NCBI GenBank assembly: GCA_015499995.1
Contig: JADNRV010000638.1
Span: 1 to 20,252 of the forward strand
Length of the DNA: 20,252 bases
DNA from: Flammula alnicola
Taxonomy: Eukaryota; Basidiomycota; Agaricomycetes; Agaricales; Strophariaceae
Direction of reading: 5' to 3'
This document shows, piece after piece, positions 1 to 10,100 of the stretch; within the stretch, counting starts at the first letter, position 1; each line of letters begins with the position of its first letter. The notes below the pieces were generated by a model. That model had not been told where the DNA came from. It made no database searches and saw only the letters and a program-made list of their open reading frames with translations. Both the position numbers and the translations under genes were made by a program.

Positions 1-405
1 ATCACAGGGCCATATATGCCCATGCCAGGCTACCCACCTGGATTCTACAGCCACTACCTACCTTTGGTCTCAAAGCCAGGAGAGGGTCAAACCGACATAT
101 TCGGGCCCGCAGTATTTCTAGCCTCGGTTCCTCCCCATGTGCAGTCACAGTTACATGGAACACCAGATGGCGACAACAATGCCTATCCTGCCCAGGGGTT
201 TTATCCAGGAGCTGTCCTTGCTCCTATGCCATATCATCCTCAGTATGCCATTCCCAGACCTGATGGGACTTCTGTTCCAAATCAGTACCCTCCCTATCTG
301 GGCCCAGTTTACCCCAAGCAGTCTCTGGCTGGTGGACAAGGTGAGATGGTAAATGATGGTCTCGTAAGGAATGAGCAGGAGGGGGTCAATGGCAAGACAG
401 ATTGA
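1..405 (+). CDS. 3' end of an unidentified Pro/Tyr/Gly-rich protein (partial)
   Basis: The frame is open from the first base of the window to a TGA at 403-405, about 134 residues, so the gene begins outside. The visible part is low-complexity and rich in Pro, Tyr, Gly and Gln (PGYPPGFYSHYLP, then YPAQGFYPG and NQYPPYLGPVYP). It has no transmembrane segment, no Cys/His metal site and no recognisable catalytic motif. Such tails are common at the ends of fungal transcription factors and RNA-binding proteins, but nothing here decides between them, so I assign no function. A GTGAGA near 340 could act as a splice donor, in which case the last 20 or so residues would differ. The next gene is on the other strand and converges on this one. 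Confidence 0.6.
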   Translation: MTGPYMPMPGYPPGFYSHYLPLVSKPGEGQTDIFGPAVFLASVPPHVQSQLHGTPDGDNNAYPAQGFYPGAVLAPMPYHPQYAIPRPDGTSVPNQYPPYLGPVYPKQSLAGGQGEMVNDGLVRNEQEGVNGKTD

Positions 406-996
406 CCAAGGCATGGTATCAGAGTACATTCAATTTTTGTCACCATTTACTATGCTATCTCTTGTTTGTTTCTTTTGCTTTCTGTTCCTTTGTAATGTTA
501 GGTTTTTCTGATCAAATGCTGTTGCTTGAGAGAGTGAATCTTTCAAAATGATACTGAGTCACAAACTGGAGTAAGGTTGACATTGAATTCTTTTTTTTTG
601 CCTTGGGATTTTTTATAACTTATAGCGAGAAGAGAGCAAGAGGCAATCAAGCTCATGACCAACAAAGGTGAAGTCTAAGGGCCAGTACTTATAAGGCAAT
701 AAAAGATTAGATATAGTATCTAATATACATTCAAGCTTTTGGTTTGATTGATCTATAGCTAGAGTTGATGGCACAGTGACTCTGAGTAGGAAAGGGGAAG
801 AATGGAGTTGCATACAATGACTTTACTGGTCTAGCATGAGTGTAACTGGATTGATTTTTTTGGCTGACTCTTACTTGTGTAGGTAGTACTGGTACTATAC
901 TTAGTCTACTTAAGTGCTACTCGACCACGGGGAAGTTAGTGAAGATGTTCTTGGCTGTATATATATATTGCATCATAGTGGTCCCTTCAACAACAC
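406..996. other. Convergent intergenic stretch (two 3' flanks)
   Basis: This 591-nt stretch lies between the stop of the proline-rich gene and the stop of the minus-strand kinase, so it should hold both 3' UTRs. It is AT-rich in its first half, with a run of nine T at 591-599. A small perfect inverted repeat (TAGTAC-TG-GTACTA, 884-897) is present. The short open frames in it have no recognisable content. I see no RNA gene or mobile element. Confidence 0.5.
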
Positions 997-3346
997 TCAG
1001 GTGGTGAGCTCTATACCCTCGATACACGATGTAACTTGTGCCATGGAAGGTCTACAAGATGCCTCCTTGTGCCAGCATTTTTGCATGAGATCCCACAAAG
1101 CATCCGACAGCCAGGGTGCTACTACTTCTTCCCTAGGTCGCGAAGGCGTCTTTTGAGGACGATAATGCCGTGGATGACAGCCGCATCTCGCTTGATATCC
1201 GAATAGGGATGTTTACCGGTTAACAACTCGAGAATAGCCATGGCATACGAGTAAGTGTCTGCCTCCATAGTTGGTGCCTTGCCTTCTATCAACTCTGGAG
1301 CTAGCCATCGAGCACTGCCGCCCGCTGTCAAGGTCGCAGATGCACTTCTCTCCGTGACTTCTTCGATGACTTTCGACATTCCAAAGTCGCATATGCAAGC
1401 TTCGCCCTGTTCAAATGATGTTAGAACGGAAGCGCATAAGTAACACAGATTTTTACTTGTATCGAAACAAGAATGTTGGCCTTTGCATGGGTCAGTACAC
1501 GGCGTTCTAGGTGCTTAACAACGAATAAACGCACACATTTCACTAGAAATCAATCAGACATGTTAATCATATATAGAAATAGCTTACTTACTATTCCCAT
1601 GAATTATTTTCTTGGAGTGAAGATACTCCAAGCCTTGCGCCGCTCCACAAATCTTTAGATGCAGGGTAAGGAATGCGCATCAAAAGACGAAAGGAAGAAA
1701 TTGTATGCATACTAGGCGGATGCGGTTCGCGTCCGCGTGAACTTTGACGTAGCTGAACATGCTTTTAGAAAACCTTGAAAAAAGAGTGTAGATTGTACTT
1801 GCTCAAGAACATTCCCGTTCTCTTGCCATGGAGATACCTGCGCAGTTCTTTGAGAAAAACATTTAAACGTGTCAGACACACGAAACCTTACCATATGGAT
1901 GTGTTGCCCAAGATCAGTCACTATTCCGTAGAATGGAAGGATATGATCATTCTTCAGTTCCGCCCACATCTTGATTTCGTTCTCGAAACGCTATTGCAAA
2001 TTTCAAAGAGCGGTCTATTAGAGAGTATATCTGAATCCACGCACCTTCTTTGCTCTGGGATCTGTTGCTCTGACGTTTCTCAATGCTTTGAGTGCAACCT
2101 GAAGGCACTTCATACAAATTTCAATGATAGCAAAGGCGAGATTCACGTACCCTTTCTGCCTCGAGCCACATGCCAATCCAAATATCGCTGTAGGTTCCGC
2201 CAGCAACAGCCAAATCTCCATTCCGAGTTACTTCTCCATTCAAGATCTTGATAGTGGGTGGTATTCCGGTCTCTCGATGTAAATTAATCAACCCTCTCTG
2301 ATACTGTAGATATCGTTGGCTGTCGCGGACTTCAGGGACTTGGGAGGAGGATCTGCGGGTGGGGGTATCCATCTCGTTCATTCGAGTTTCGCGGAGATGA
2401 CGCAGTTCCTGTGTGAGAAATCTGTCAGTGTGGTATTGACGCAAAGGAGTGATGCTTGTATACTTACTTCTTGTCCTGCGGCCATGATTTGTTCAGCCAC
2501 ATGTTGACCCGCATTCTGCATTTCGATGACGCTCTGCGTTTCTGAGTTAACGGTCAAAACGCGGTATACGAGGTCCTGCATTTCAACCGCGTTACTCTTG
2601 ATGGTTTCCATCATATCACGCTGTGCAGATTGCATAGCGATATTCGCGCTATTGGAAGCTTGAGAACTCATCCTTGGATGCAAGCATAGACATACTTTAT
2701 CTACAAAGCTTCAGTGATGCCTCGAGAAAAACATAAGGATACATACGTGGAATAAACTCATCGCTGTATTGAGCTCGGCGTCGCAGCGGTCGAGACCGTC
2801 CCTGATCTCATTATTCTTAACTATTGAATGAATATGTCAGGAAACAAGGGGCAGAAGCATCAGATCATGAACGCAATCACTGTATGTCATGACAGAATTA
2901 TAGCTTGACCATGTTCTCGTCCGTTTCTGAATTTTCTCCAGCACTCTGTGCATGCTCTGGAATCAGTACAAGTCCCGGGATATATAAAGGTCTGGGACGC
3001 GACTCACGGCACGAGCTGGTCTGTAATTTGTTGCATCTCCGTGCCCTCCATGTTGGAGGCTTGTTCGCTGATGGTACTTAGGATCTGAACGCATCTAATC
3101 GAAAGTTGCTTTGACTTTTTCTATACGGAGGTTATCAGATTTCTTGGTGTTGATGGAAAACCTCCTGCCTGCCAAGCTCCATACGGATAGTACTGTACGA
3201 GGAAAACATACCTTGTGAACTCTGATATCGTCACAAGTGTTGACGATATCTTGAACGATGATCCCCGCCGTTCCTGCGAAGGGGACGCCAGATACTGATC
3301 CTGCGATGTTTAGCGCCGTACCGGCAGCTCCAAGAGTTCGCAGCAT
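997..3346 (-). CDS. MLKL-like N-terminal helical domain fused to TKL-type protein kinase, with frameshift
   Basis: Thirteen exons on the minus strand: 3346-3212, 3120-3008, 2954-2881, 2820-2747, 2620-2468, 2408-2151, 2098-2045, 1990-1892, 1837-1803, 1752-1713, 1652-1592, 1506-1457, 1406-997. The acceptors of exons 3 and 5 and the donor of exon 3 are less certain. The N-terminus (GVPFAGTAGIIVQDIVNTCD, then a Lys/Arg-rich helix and a CDAEL helix) fits the four-helix MLKL N-terminal domain family found in agaric kinases. The kinase domain starts near residue 245: glycine loop AGGTYSDIW, VALK (Lys273), alpha-C Glu292 in FENEIK, HGN (363-365) where HRD/HGD is expected, CDFG (Asp389) and APE (418-420). 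Asn365 replaces the catalytic Asp, and a short insert precedes ANILV. After GIIVLK the frame breaks at the A-run at 1151-1154; the C-lobe end (WLSDALWDLMQKCW to TGA 997-999) continues in another frame. As read, the product stops at 476 residues; the intact form would be about 518. Likely a cytosolic or membrane-associated signalling or cell-death protein (inference). Confidence 0.82.
1753..1802 (-). other. GC-AG intron in the kinase gene
   Basis: Between exon 9 (ending at the kinase motif NGNVL) and exon 10 (YVKVHADANRIRL), no GT donor gives a phase that opens the second exon. A GCAAGT donor at 1802-1797 with the CAG acceptor at 1755-1753 joins them in frame as NVLDYVK, which matches the family pattern of this region. 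The intron is 50 nt, the usual size here. GCAAGT is the classic GC-type donor consensus. Confidence 0.75.
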
Positions 3347-3588
3347 GTCGGCTTAGGCAGCCCGTTTAATGCAAGGATGGATTCGCAATAAGTAGCAGAC
3401 AGGGTACAGAGAGAGAGAACACATAGGACGGAGGCGCCCATGATAGGATGGCAGCTGCACGTGTGAACCAGCAGATGGGAGTTGTACAACACCCAGACAT
3501 ATAAATATGGCAACAATCGTTCGCGCTCTTTATATCTGTGTACCTACACAATCCTCTACTTCCTAGACGCGCCACTCTTATTTAAATA
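3347..3588. promoter_or_regulatory. Divergent promoter, kinase / ING-family gene
   Basis: This 242-bp region separates the start codons of two head-to-head genes. A TATA-like TATAAATA lies at 3500-3507, 82 nt upstream of the ING start, on the plus strand. A single ACGCGC is at 3567-3572. I see no clear TATA element facing the kinase. The transcription start sites cannot be read from sequence alone. Confidence 0.45.
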
Positions 3589-5036
3589 ATGTCGCCGCGT
3601 AAACGTAGACGGGATCAAGCCTTTCCCGATGATGAAGAGATGGAAACAGAAACGCATCCTACTGAAGAAGACAAAGCTCTCAGCGATAAACAGAGGGCAG
3701 AGAAGGAACAGGAGATTTGGGATGCTATCCGAGAGGCTCATTACGAAGGTTAGAAGAAGGACGTTGGATACAGCGCCTTACTGACCTGTTTGTACCTTGG
3801 TCATGCAGCTATTGAACAGTTGCCCTTGACGTTGCAGAGACAACTCTCGCTCATGCTTAAACTAGACCAACAAAGTTTCAGTAAGTACTTTGAAATTACA
3901 GTTTTTATGAAAATTCACTGATATAATTTGAGCAGCTTTAACTGCCCGCCTACTTCCAACGTTGCAAAGGTACATTAAGCAACGTCGGGCAATGGCTGGA
4001 CTTTCTGAACATGAACATCAAGCAGAAGCCACAGATGAACAAGCTTCTACCTCAAGTCCAATAGGAGATGCGCATTTTCCTCCGTCTGCTCCTCCTAATG
4101 GACGTTTGAATGGGAGTGGAAGCTTGGCTCTTGACACTCCTTCAAGGGGACGTAGTAACGGGGAGTCTCGCTCTTCTCCGAGGACACCAACACCTGGGTC
4201 TGTGCCTCCAGAACTCCAGAAGGCACCAGAAACAACAAGGGAGCTAGTGTCGCACGTTGCATGGATGTCAGAAGAACTGTTACGTGCATCTCAGGAGAAA
4301 GTCAATCTTGCTCAAACGAACCATGACTCGGTAGGATGTTTCCCTCTGGAGGTATAGGAAGAGAACTGACGCGACGTATTACCAGGTGGAGAGACACATT
4401 CGCCTCCTGGACCAAGCCATTAAGGAGCAAGAAGCATCTTTAGCCATGGACAAGTCCCGTTCAACTGCTCGTGCGGCTGTACATCTTCCTGAGTTGGTTG
4501 TTCCAGAGTGGCCTCGGAAGAATCGCAATACGTATATCACTGACGATGGCTTGGATGGCATAGACGGAGACCAAGCCATCTTCGTGACCGAAACTCAAAC
4601 AGAGCATCTGAAAGGGTCGCAACGTGCTTCTAAAAAGAAGGGAAAGGAAAGGAACAAAATAGAACAGGATGATCAAGCCAAAGATTCCGCCTCATTGACA
4701 ATTACACTACCGGCTGCTACTCAGCAGGGTGAGGAGAGTGCTGTTCAGCCAAATGAGGAGTTGTACTGTTATTGCAATCGGGTTTCGTTTGGACAAGTGA
4801 GTCGTTGTACCACTACCAATGTTTAGTTGCAGTCAAGCTCATGTATAATTTAGATGATAGCCTGCGATAACGAGTCTTGCGAGCGTGAATGGGTTCGTGT
4901 CGTTGCTTCTGTGCAGAGCCTTCCCTCAAGCTGACCTCACTGGAATATATAATAGTTTCATCTGGGTTGTGTTGGGCTGACGGAAATTCCGGAGGGAGAA
5001 TGGTATTGTGAAGATTGTAGAGTTGATGAAATATGA
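3589..5036 (+). CDS. ING-family PHD-finger chromatin protein
   Basis: Six exons: 3589-3748, 3809-3880, 3936-4330, 4386-4796, 4854-4892, 4956-5036, giving 385 residues. The N-terminus (about 40-110) resembles the ING dimerisation helix region: an acidic EQEIWDAIREAHYE stretch, then QLPLTLQRQLSLMLKLDQQ. The middle is a low-complexity Ser/Pro linker, followed by a second helical segment (VSHVAWMSEELLRASQ, VERHIRLLDQAIKEQ) and a Lys-rich patch. The C-terminus is a complete PHD finger with zinc ligands C337, C339, C350, C355, H361, C364, C377 and C380 in C4HC3 order. The aromatic/acidic pattern (Tyr336, EREW) fits an H3K4me3 reader. ING proteins (yeast Pho23, Yng1, Yng2) are subunits of histone acetyltransferase or deacetylase complexes in the nucleus; which of the three this matches is not clear. 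The PHD finger is split over three exons, one of only 39 nt. The ATG follows an AAATA context. Confidence 0.93.
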
Positions 5037-5161
5037 ACACGGGCTTCGTTTTATTGCACTTGAGTATGCGGACTTTAGTGGAGAAGGGTATACAACACTC
5101 AATTAATACAAGGGCACAATTCCTGTCTTAAAAATACAATATGATATGTATGTATGTAACA
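5037..5161. terminator. Convergent 3' ends, ING gene and NUF2
   Basis: Only 125 bp separate the two stop codons, so both 3' UTRs and polyadenylation sites must fit here or overlap the neighbouring gene antisense. The stretch is AT-rich, with AATACAATATGATATG-type sequence near 5133-5148 that could serve as A-rich polyadenylation elements on either strand. No hairpin terminator is expected in a fungus and none was seen. Confidence 0.35.
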
Positions 5162-6938
5162 TCACTCAGAGATGACCCGCATGTTCAGCTTGTTCGCCAG
5201 AGTTTCCATATAGACGTCTAGGAATATATGGACTTATTAATTGGATTGCTAGGCAAGGGGAAACTTGCCTACCTGTCTCATGTCGCAGCTTCCAGTATTC
5301 TGCAAGCAATTCGTTGAGCTCTGCTTCGCTCTTCTTGAGATGCTCGTTCGTCTGACAGGCAGACGAGTGTTTTCAATGGCAGAAGGATGCAGTATAGCCG
5401 TCATGCTCACGTTTGCCTCCACTTTGTTTGCTTCACCGCGCACTTCTTCAATCTGCTTATCGTTTTCTCGTCTCTCCACCACCATCTCGTCATACTCCTG
5501 TTGTAGACGTTCAATCGTTTTTTGACTCGATAATTTCTTGTCCTCTGCATGCTTCTGTGCCCTCTCAAGCTTGAGTTTTGAGTTGGCAAGTTGGTCGTTG
5601 ACGCGCTTGTTTTTCATGAGAGTTCAGATAACATTAACAAAGATAATAATAGGCCCGCACCTCTTGTCGTAATCGCAGTTCATTCCTTTCAATCACTTTC
5701 TCGTCGAGAAGGTCTCGTAGTTGTGCAAGGTCCTTTTGCGAAACCTCGAGAGATTGGACTTCTCGTTCTATTGTCTGAATTTGTTCGATGCATCCGCGAA
5801 CATCCTATCATAGTGATAAGGAAAGGAACTAGGGCTTTGCAGTGACATGAAAAACTTTACTTTCTCAATGTTGTGAAGTGCATTGATCTTTGCTTGAAGA
5901 TCACGAGCCTTAGCTTCGTGCATAGCCACCGTCTTCTTATCTTCCATGGCAGTAGTTGACATGATTGAGATGGTCTTCTTTATTCGTTCCGGAGACTGGA
6001 CAATTCGTGCCCGAGTGCGAGTGATAGCGTCTTCGACACTTTTTATCTCTCCATTAAGGGCTTCCTGTTAGGGCAAAAAAAAATTAAGGTAATTGACATC
6101 ATAGAAATAGACGATACCTGCCTTTCGATTCATGAGTTCGTTTCTATCCGCCTTGTATTGTTCAACATCTCGGACTGCTTTCGCTTGAGCATCCTTCGTC
6201 ACGAACATAGTATTTGTTAACGTCGTGTTGTCTCCGTTGAGCTGGTCAGATATAGGTTTGTCTTTGGCAATGCGAGCGCTACAAAAGCACTGTAAGTAAG
6301 CACTGCGACACATCAAATTTAGACGTACTTTAGGTCATCAAAATTCTGTTGAATTTCATTCAGTTGATCCACTACATCATCGCGTTGTACGATGAGAGCA
6401 TCTGAGCGCTCCCTAAGGTCTGTAAGGAAAGCATCGCAGTATTGTTCCGTGAATTTGACGAAGTTGATGAAAGCTGAAAGTAAAACGATGGTGCGCTCGC
6501 GTTCTGGGCTAAATAGATCCCTTGAATTGAAGTCCTCGACTCGAGCGGCTTTGGCGAAACGTATGCTGGAGAATATTAGAGTCATGTTATTCTATTCAAT
6601 CATAGAGAATCACTCACAGATGGTATAAAATAATATTGCTGGTCAGAGCCGACGCGTAGAGATCCTATATTATCCATTAGTGTTAGACAAGGTACGATGA
6701 GAATTTGTCTAGCACACACCTTGTCCTCTGATTGTGATGCATTCAAGGCATTCTGTACCGGATCTCTGAGGGAGTCGTGGTTCAGATCTGTGACCTGCTG
6801 GAGACAAGCGCAGTAAACGCCCTCCACGAAATCTGGCGTGGGTGTTTTGAGTTGTTCTGGGCTGACTGAGATGCCCCAACCTGCGAGGGCATTTATGATG
6901 TCTGGTATAGACATCTGGGGGAAAATGCTTTTCGCCAT
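5162..6938 (-). CDS. NUF2: Kinetochore protein Nuf2 (Ndc80 complex)
   Basis: Nine exons on the minus strand: 6938-6720, 6664-6618, 6565-6329, 6278-6122 (or 6113), 6064-5861, 5804-5661, 5605-5411, 5351-5273, 5217-5162, for about 445-448 residues, the normal Nuf2 size. The N-terminus starts with the family signature FPQMSIPDIINALAGWGI, the calponin-homology domain (about 1-130), and continues through RVEDFNSRDLFSPERERT and LLSAFINFVKFTEQ. The rest is a long coiled coil (RTRARIVQSPERIKK, then heptad-rich helices). It ends in the conserved C-terminal segment WKLRHETDVYMETLANKLNM, which contacts the rest of the Ndc80 complex. Nuf2 pairs with Ndc80 to attach kinetochores to microtubules. The junction of exons 4 and 5 is unusual: the obvious GTATCG donor gives the wrong phase, while a GC donor at 6121 or a GTCTAT donor at 6112 keeps frame. 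The gene is divergent from the RecQ gene. Confidence 0.96.
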
Positions 6939-7190
6939 GTTCGAGTTAGCCAGTTGAAATGTCCTGTGGCAAAGGGGTAAGTGTTTAAATTTTTACGCGA
7001 AGCAGAAGATAGAGTACAATAAGCAGGTTGCAAGTTGGTTGTAAGTATTAAACTTTAAAGTGGAGTTTGACGCGATGATCACATGACCGACGCGTCTGTC
7101 ACAACCAAGTGGCACTAACGCCGACGGTCCGAGGTCGACCACTGTACGCGACCATCGAGAGGCCTACGGTACATTTCCACTTAGTTCTAC
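6939..7190. promoter_or_regulatory. Divergent NUF2 / RecQ promoter with four ACGCGW (MCB-like) elements
   Basis: The 252 bp between the two start codons hold ACGCGA at 6995-7000, ACGCGA at 7070-7075, ACGCGT at 7090-7095 and ACGCGA at 7146-7151. ACGCGN is the binding core of the fungal MBF complex (MluI cell-cycle box), which drives G1/S transcription. In random sequence of even composition ACGCGW should occur roughly once per 1.4 kb, so four in 252 bp is a cluster. No clear TATA box faces either gene. MBF control is inferred from motifs only. Confidence 0.6.
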
Positions 7191-10100
7191 ATGCAGCGAC
7201 TCTTTTCGCTCCCCCATACTCAAGAATATGTCAGGTACTCCTCCATTTCTTTTCCTAAAGCAGAGGCAGTTGTTCATCGCTTCGTGTTAGGTTCCCTTTC
7301 TGCTAAAGCATCCACATCGACAAGCATCAAGGTATGCGGATCATGGTTTTCTTTGCATCTATTTTCAACCCAATTTGTTTGCAGACTTCGAAGTTCAAGC
7401 CAGCTATAGTTGCCCTGTCGAAGCAAGAACCATGTTTGTTTTATTTTGGGTTGCTATAAATGAACCATACTCACCATTTTACACAGCTCGTCGACCTGCA
7501 TTACCGGCATTTTGTACCCCAGGATTTCACGTTCCGAAAGCTCAACCTCACATCCAGACGAGACCTGAAGTAGTCTATATATCAAGTGACTCGGCCCCAT
7601 CTACGCCTGGCCGAAATGCTGTCAAGCGGGATTCATCGGGATTTTCCATTCCTGATGAGCTTTCGCCTCCGTCAAAGCGATTAAAAGCATCTCTAACCAA
7701 AGACAAGGAAAATATCTTCCGTGCCTCTTCCAAACCGAATGTCAACAGCGACGTCCAGCCGAGGCGACAGTCCGCTCAGGAGAAGACCGCCAAGTATTCC
7801 GATCTCGCGGCTGTAAGTAATCTCCATGTCCCTAGTCTGCATGTCTCTAACATTCTCCAGAAATCGCCAGATACCCTTAAGCAACATCAGATATATTGCC
7901 TCGGCCTGCGAAACTACTTTGCGGAGGAATGTCTTGCATTTCATACTGGTCGTGACACCGAGAAAGATATGGTTCTTGTTGAGGAGATTAGGCAAATTTA
8001 TTCCACTTTTTCTAAAATGCACTCTCTGATTCCAGTTGATCAGAGAGCTCATTCGCATTCGGCTGCAGGAGATCGAGAAAGATCTTCAAACTCGACGGCA
8101 AATCAATGCTCCTCCTGGGACAGACAACACGCTACCAACCCCCATTAAAAACGGAAACCTTAGATCTCATACCGAGCTTCCTTCCTCCAACGCAATTGCA
8201 TCTCACCAGAATCTTCCGGATATTGCTCAACACACCATCCCAACCCTAGATCGCGTTAATAACAGCACTGACGGGCCCGCAAGCGACGACGATTATTGGC
8301 AAGGAATGGAAGATATACCCATGCATGATGCGACAGCCACGATCGCTTCTGGTTCAAGTAAAAGAACATCCTCTAAAACAGCCCAATCGAATAATGCCGG
8401 GGCACTTATTTCAAGCCCACACTACCCCGAAATAATCCGCCAGCTCCGCAGCATTTTTAAGCTCTCAGAATTTCGCACCAATCAGCTCGAGGCAGTCACG
8501 GCCGCATTGGAGGGTAAGGATGTTTTTGTTCTTATGCCTACAGGCGGGGGAAAGTCTCTTTGCTATCAGCTACCTGCCATATGTAGCACTGGAAAGACAA
8601 AAGGCGTCACTATCGTCGTCTCGCCTTTGCTCGCTCTTATGAAAGACCAGGTGGAAAGCCTCACGAACAAGAACATTGATGCTCTTCTCTCCAATTCCGA
8701 GACAGTGGGGGATTGGCAGCGATTAGTTGTCGGCAATCGCAAACCCAGCTTGTGGTATCTCACACCTGAAAAACTGCGGGACAACCCAAAAATCGACCAG
8801 ATACTGTCCAAACTGTACCAGGGCGAGAATCTGGCGCGCTTCGTGATTGACGAAGCGCACTGTATCTCTACATGGGGCCAGGACTTTCGAGATGCCGTAA
8901 GTATATCTATAGCCATTTCTTCCTGAATGAATTCAAATCTAACGTTGAGCAGTACACTGCACTAGGCTCGCTGCGCGATAAATATCCATCCGTGCCGATA
9001 ATGGCACTCACTGCAACTGCAAATCAGCGTACTGTGGCTGATATCATCACACAGCTGAAATTACGACCCGATCGTGCATCTTTCACTCAGTCCTTCAATC
9101 GAACCAACCTAAATTATATTGTTCGAGTCAAGAAAGGCACCCCCATAAATGAGATGGTTACTTTCATCAACACGAATCATAAAGGACAAGCAGGTGTTAT
9201 TTACTGCACGGCTCGGCATACGTGCGAAAGCGTTGCGAATACTTTGCGAGAGAGGGGGGTCAATGCCGCCCACTTTCATGCAGGAATGGCGACGGCAGAG
9301 AAGGATCAAACGGTGCGTGATTGGCAAAGTGGCACAGTCCCAGTAATTGTTGCTACTGTAAGTCCTCTCTTCATTGCTCCTGATATGAAGTTAACGTCAT
9401 TGGTACAGATCGCTTTTGGCATGGGCATAGACAAGGCAGACGGTTCGATTCCACTTCCTTGCTCATGTCCAAAGAAATTCAATCTCATGGTATTCCTGCA
9501 GTTCGATATGTTATTCACTACGATATGCCCAAGTCTCTATCTGGGTAAGGAACTTCATCCTATGTATTGCACGGGCTGCATCTTGATACATTTTGATAGT
9601 TATTACCAAGAAACAGGCCGAGCAGGTCGCGATGGTAAACCTGCAGACTGTCTGATGTGTATGTATAGCCATATTTTGCATTTTATTGTTGACTAACGTC
9701 CAGTAGTTTACTCGGGCAGTGACCTGCACAAATTGCGAAATCAAATCCGCAAGACAGAAGGAGTAACAGAAGAAAGCATGAAAAGGCAAGAAACTGCCGT
9801 CGAAGAGGTTTTCCAATTTTGCAGGAAGACCTCAGTATGTCGTCGCGTGCAAATTCTGCGTCATTTCGATGAAGATTTTGACAAGAAAGATTGTGCTGAG
9901 AATTGCGACACGTGCAAAAATCCCAGCAATACTGTACCACGGGACGTGACGGTTCATGTTCGAGATATCACAACGCTTGTGCGGCGCCTTGTTCATGACG
10001 ATGGCGAGAAGGTTACCTTCGCCCAGATTGGAGCCATCCTGCGGGGGTCCAACACGGCTGAAGTCCGCAAGAAACAATTCAACCAGTTGCCAGAATATGG

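Noticed and set aside
613..813. Minus-strand open frame (66 codons) in the first intergenic region
   Set aside because: No recognisable content; it sits downstream of the kinase stop and in an AT-rich 3' flank.
884..897. Inverted repeat TAGTAC-TG-GTACTA as a regulatory site
   Set aside because: Six-base arms are expected by chance in 20 kb, and it lies in a convergent 3' region.
1775..2251. Plus-strand open frame of 158 codons
   Set aside because: It lies antisense to kinase exons 6-9 and their introns, which show recognisable kinase motifs; its own translation has none.
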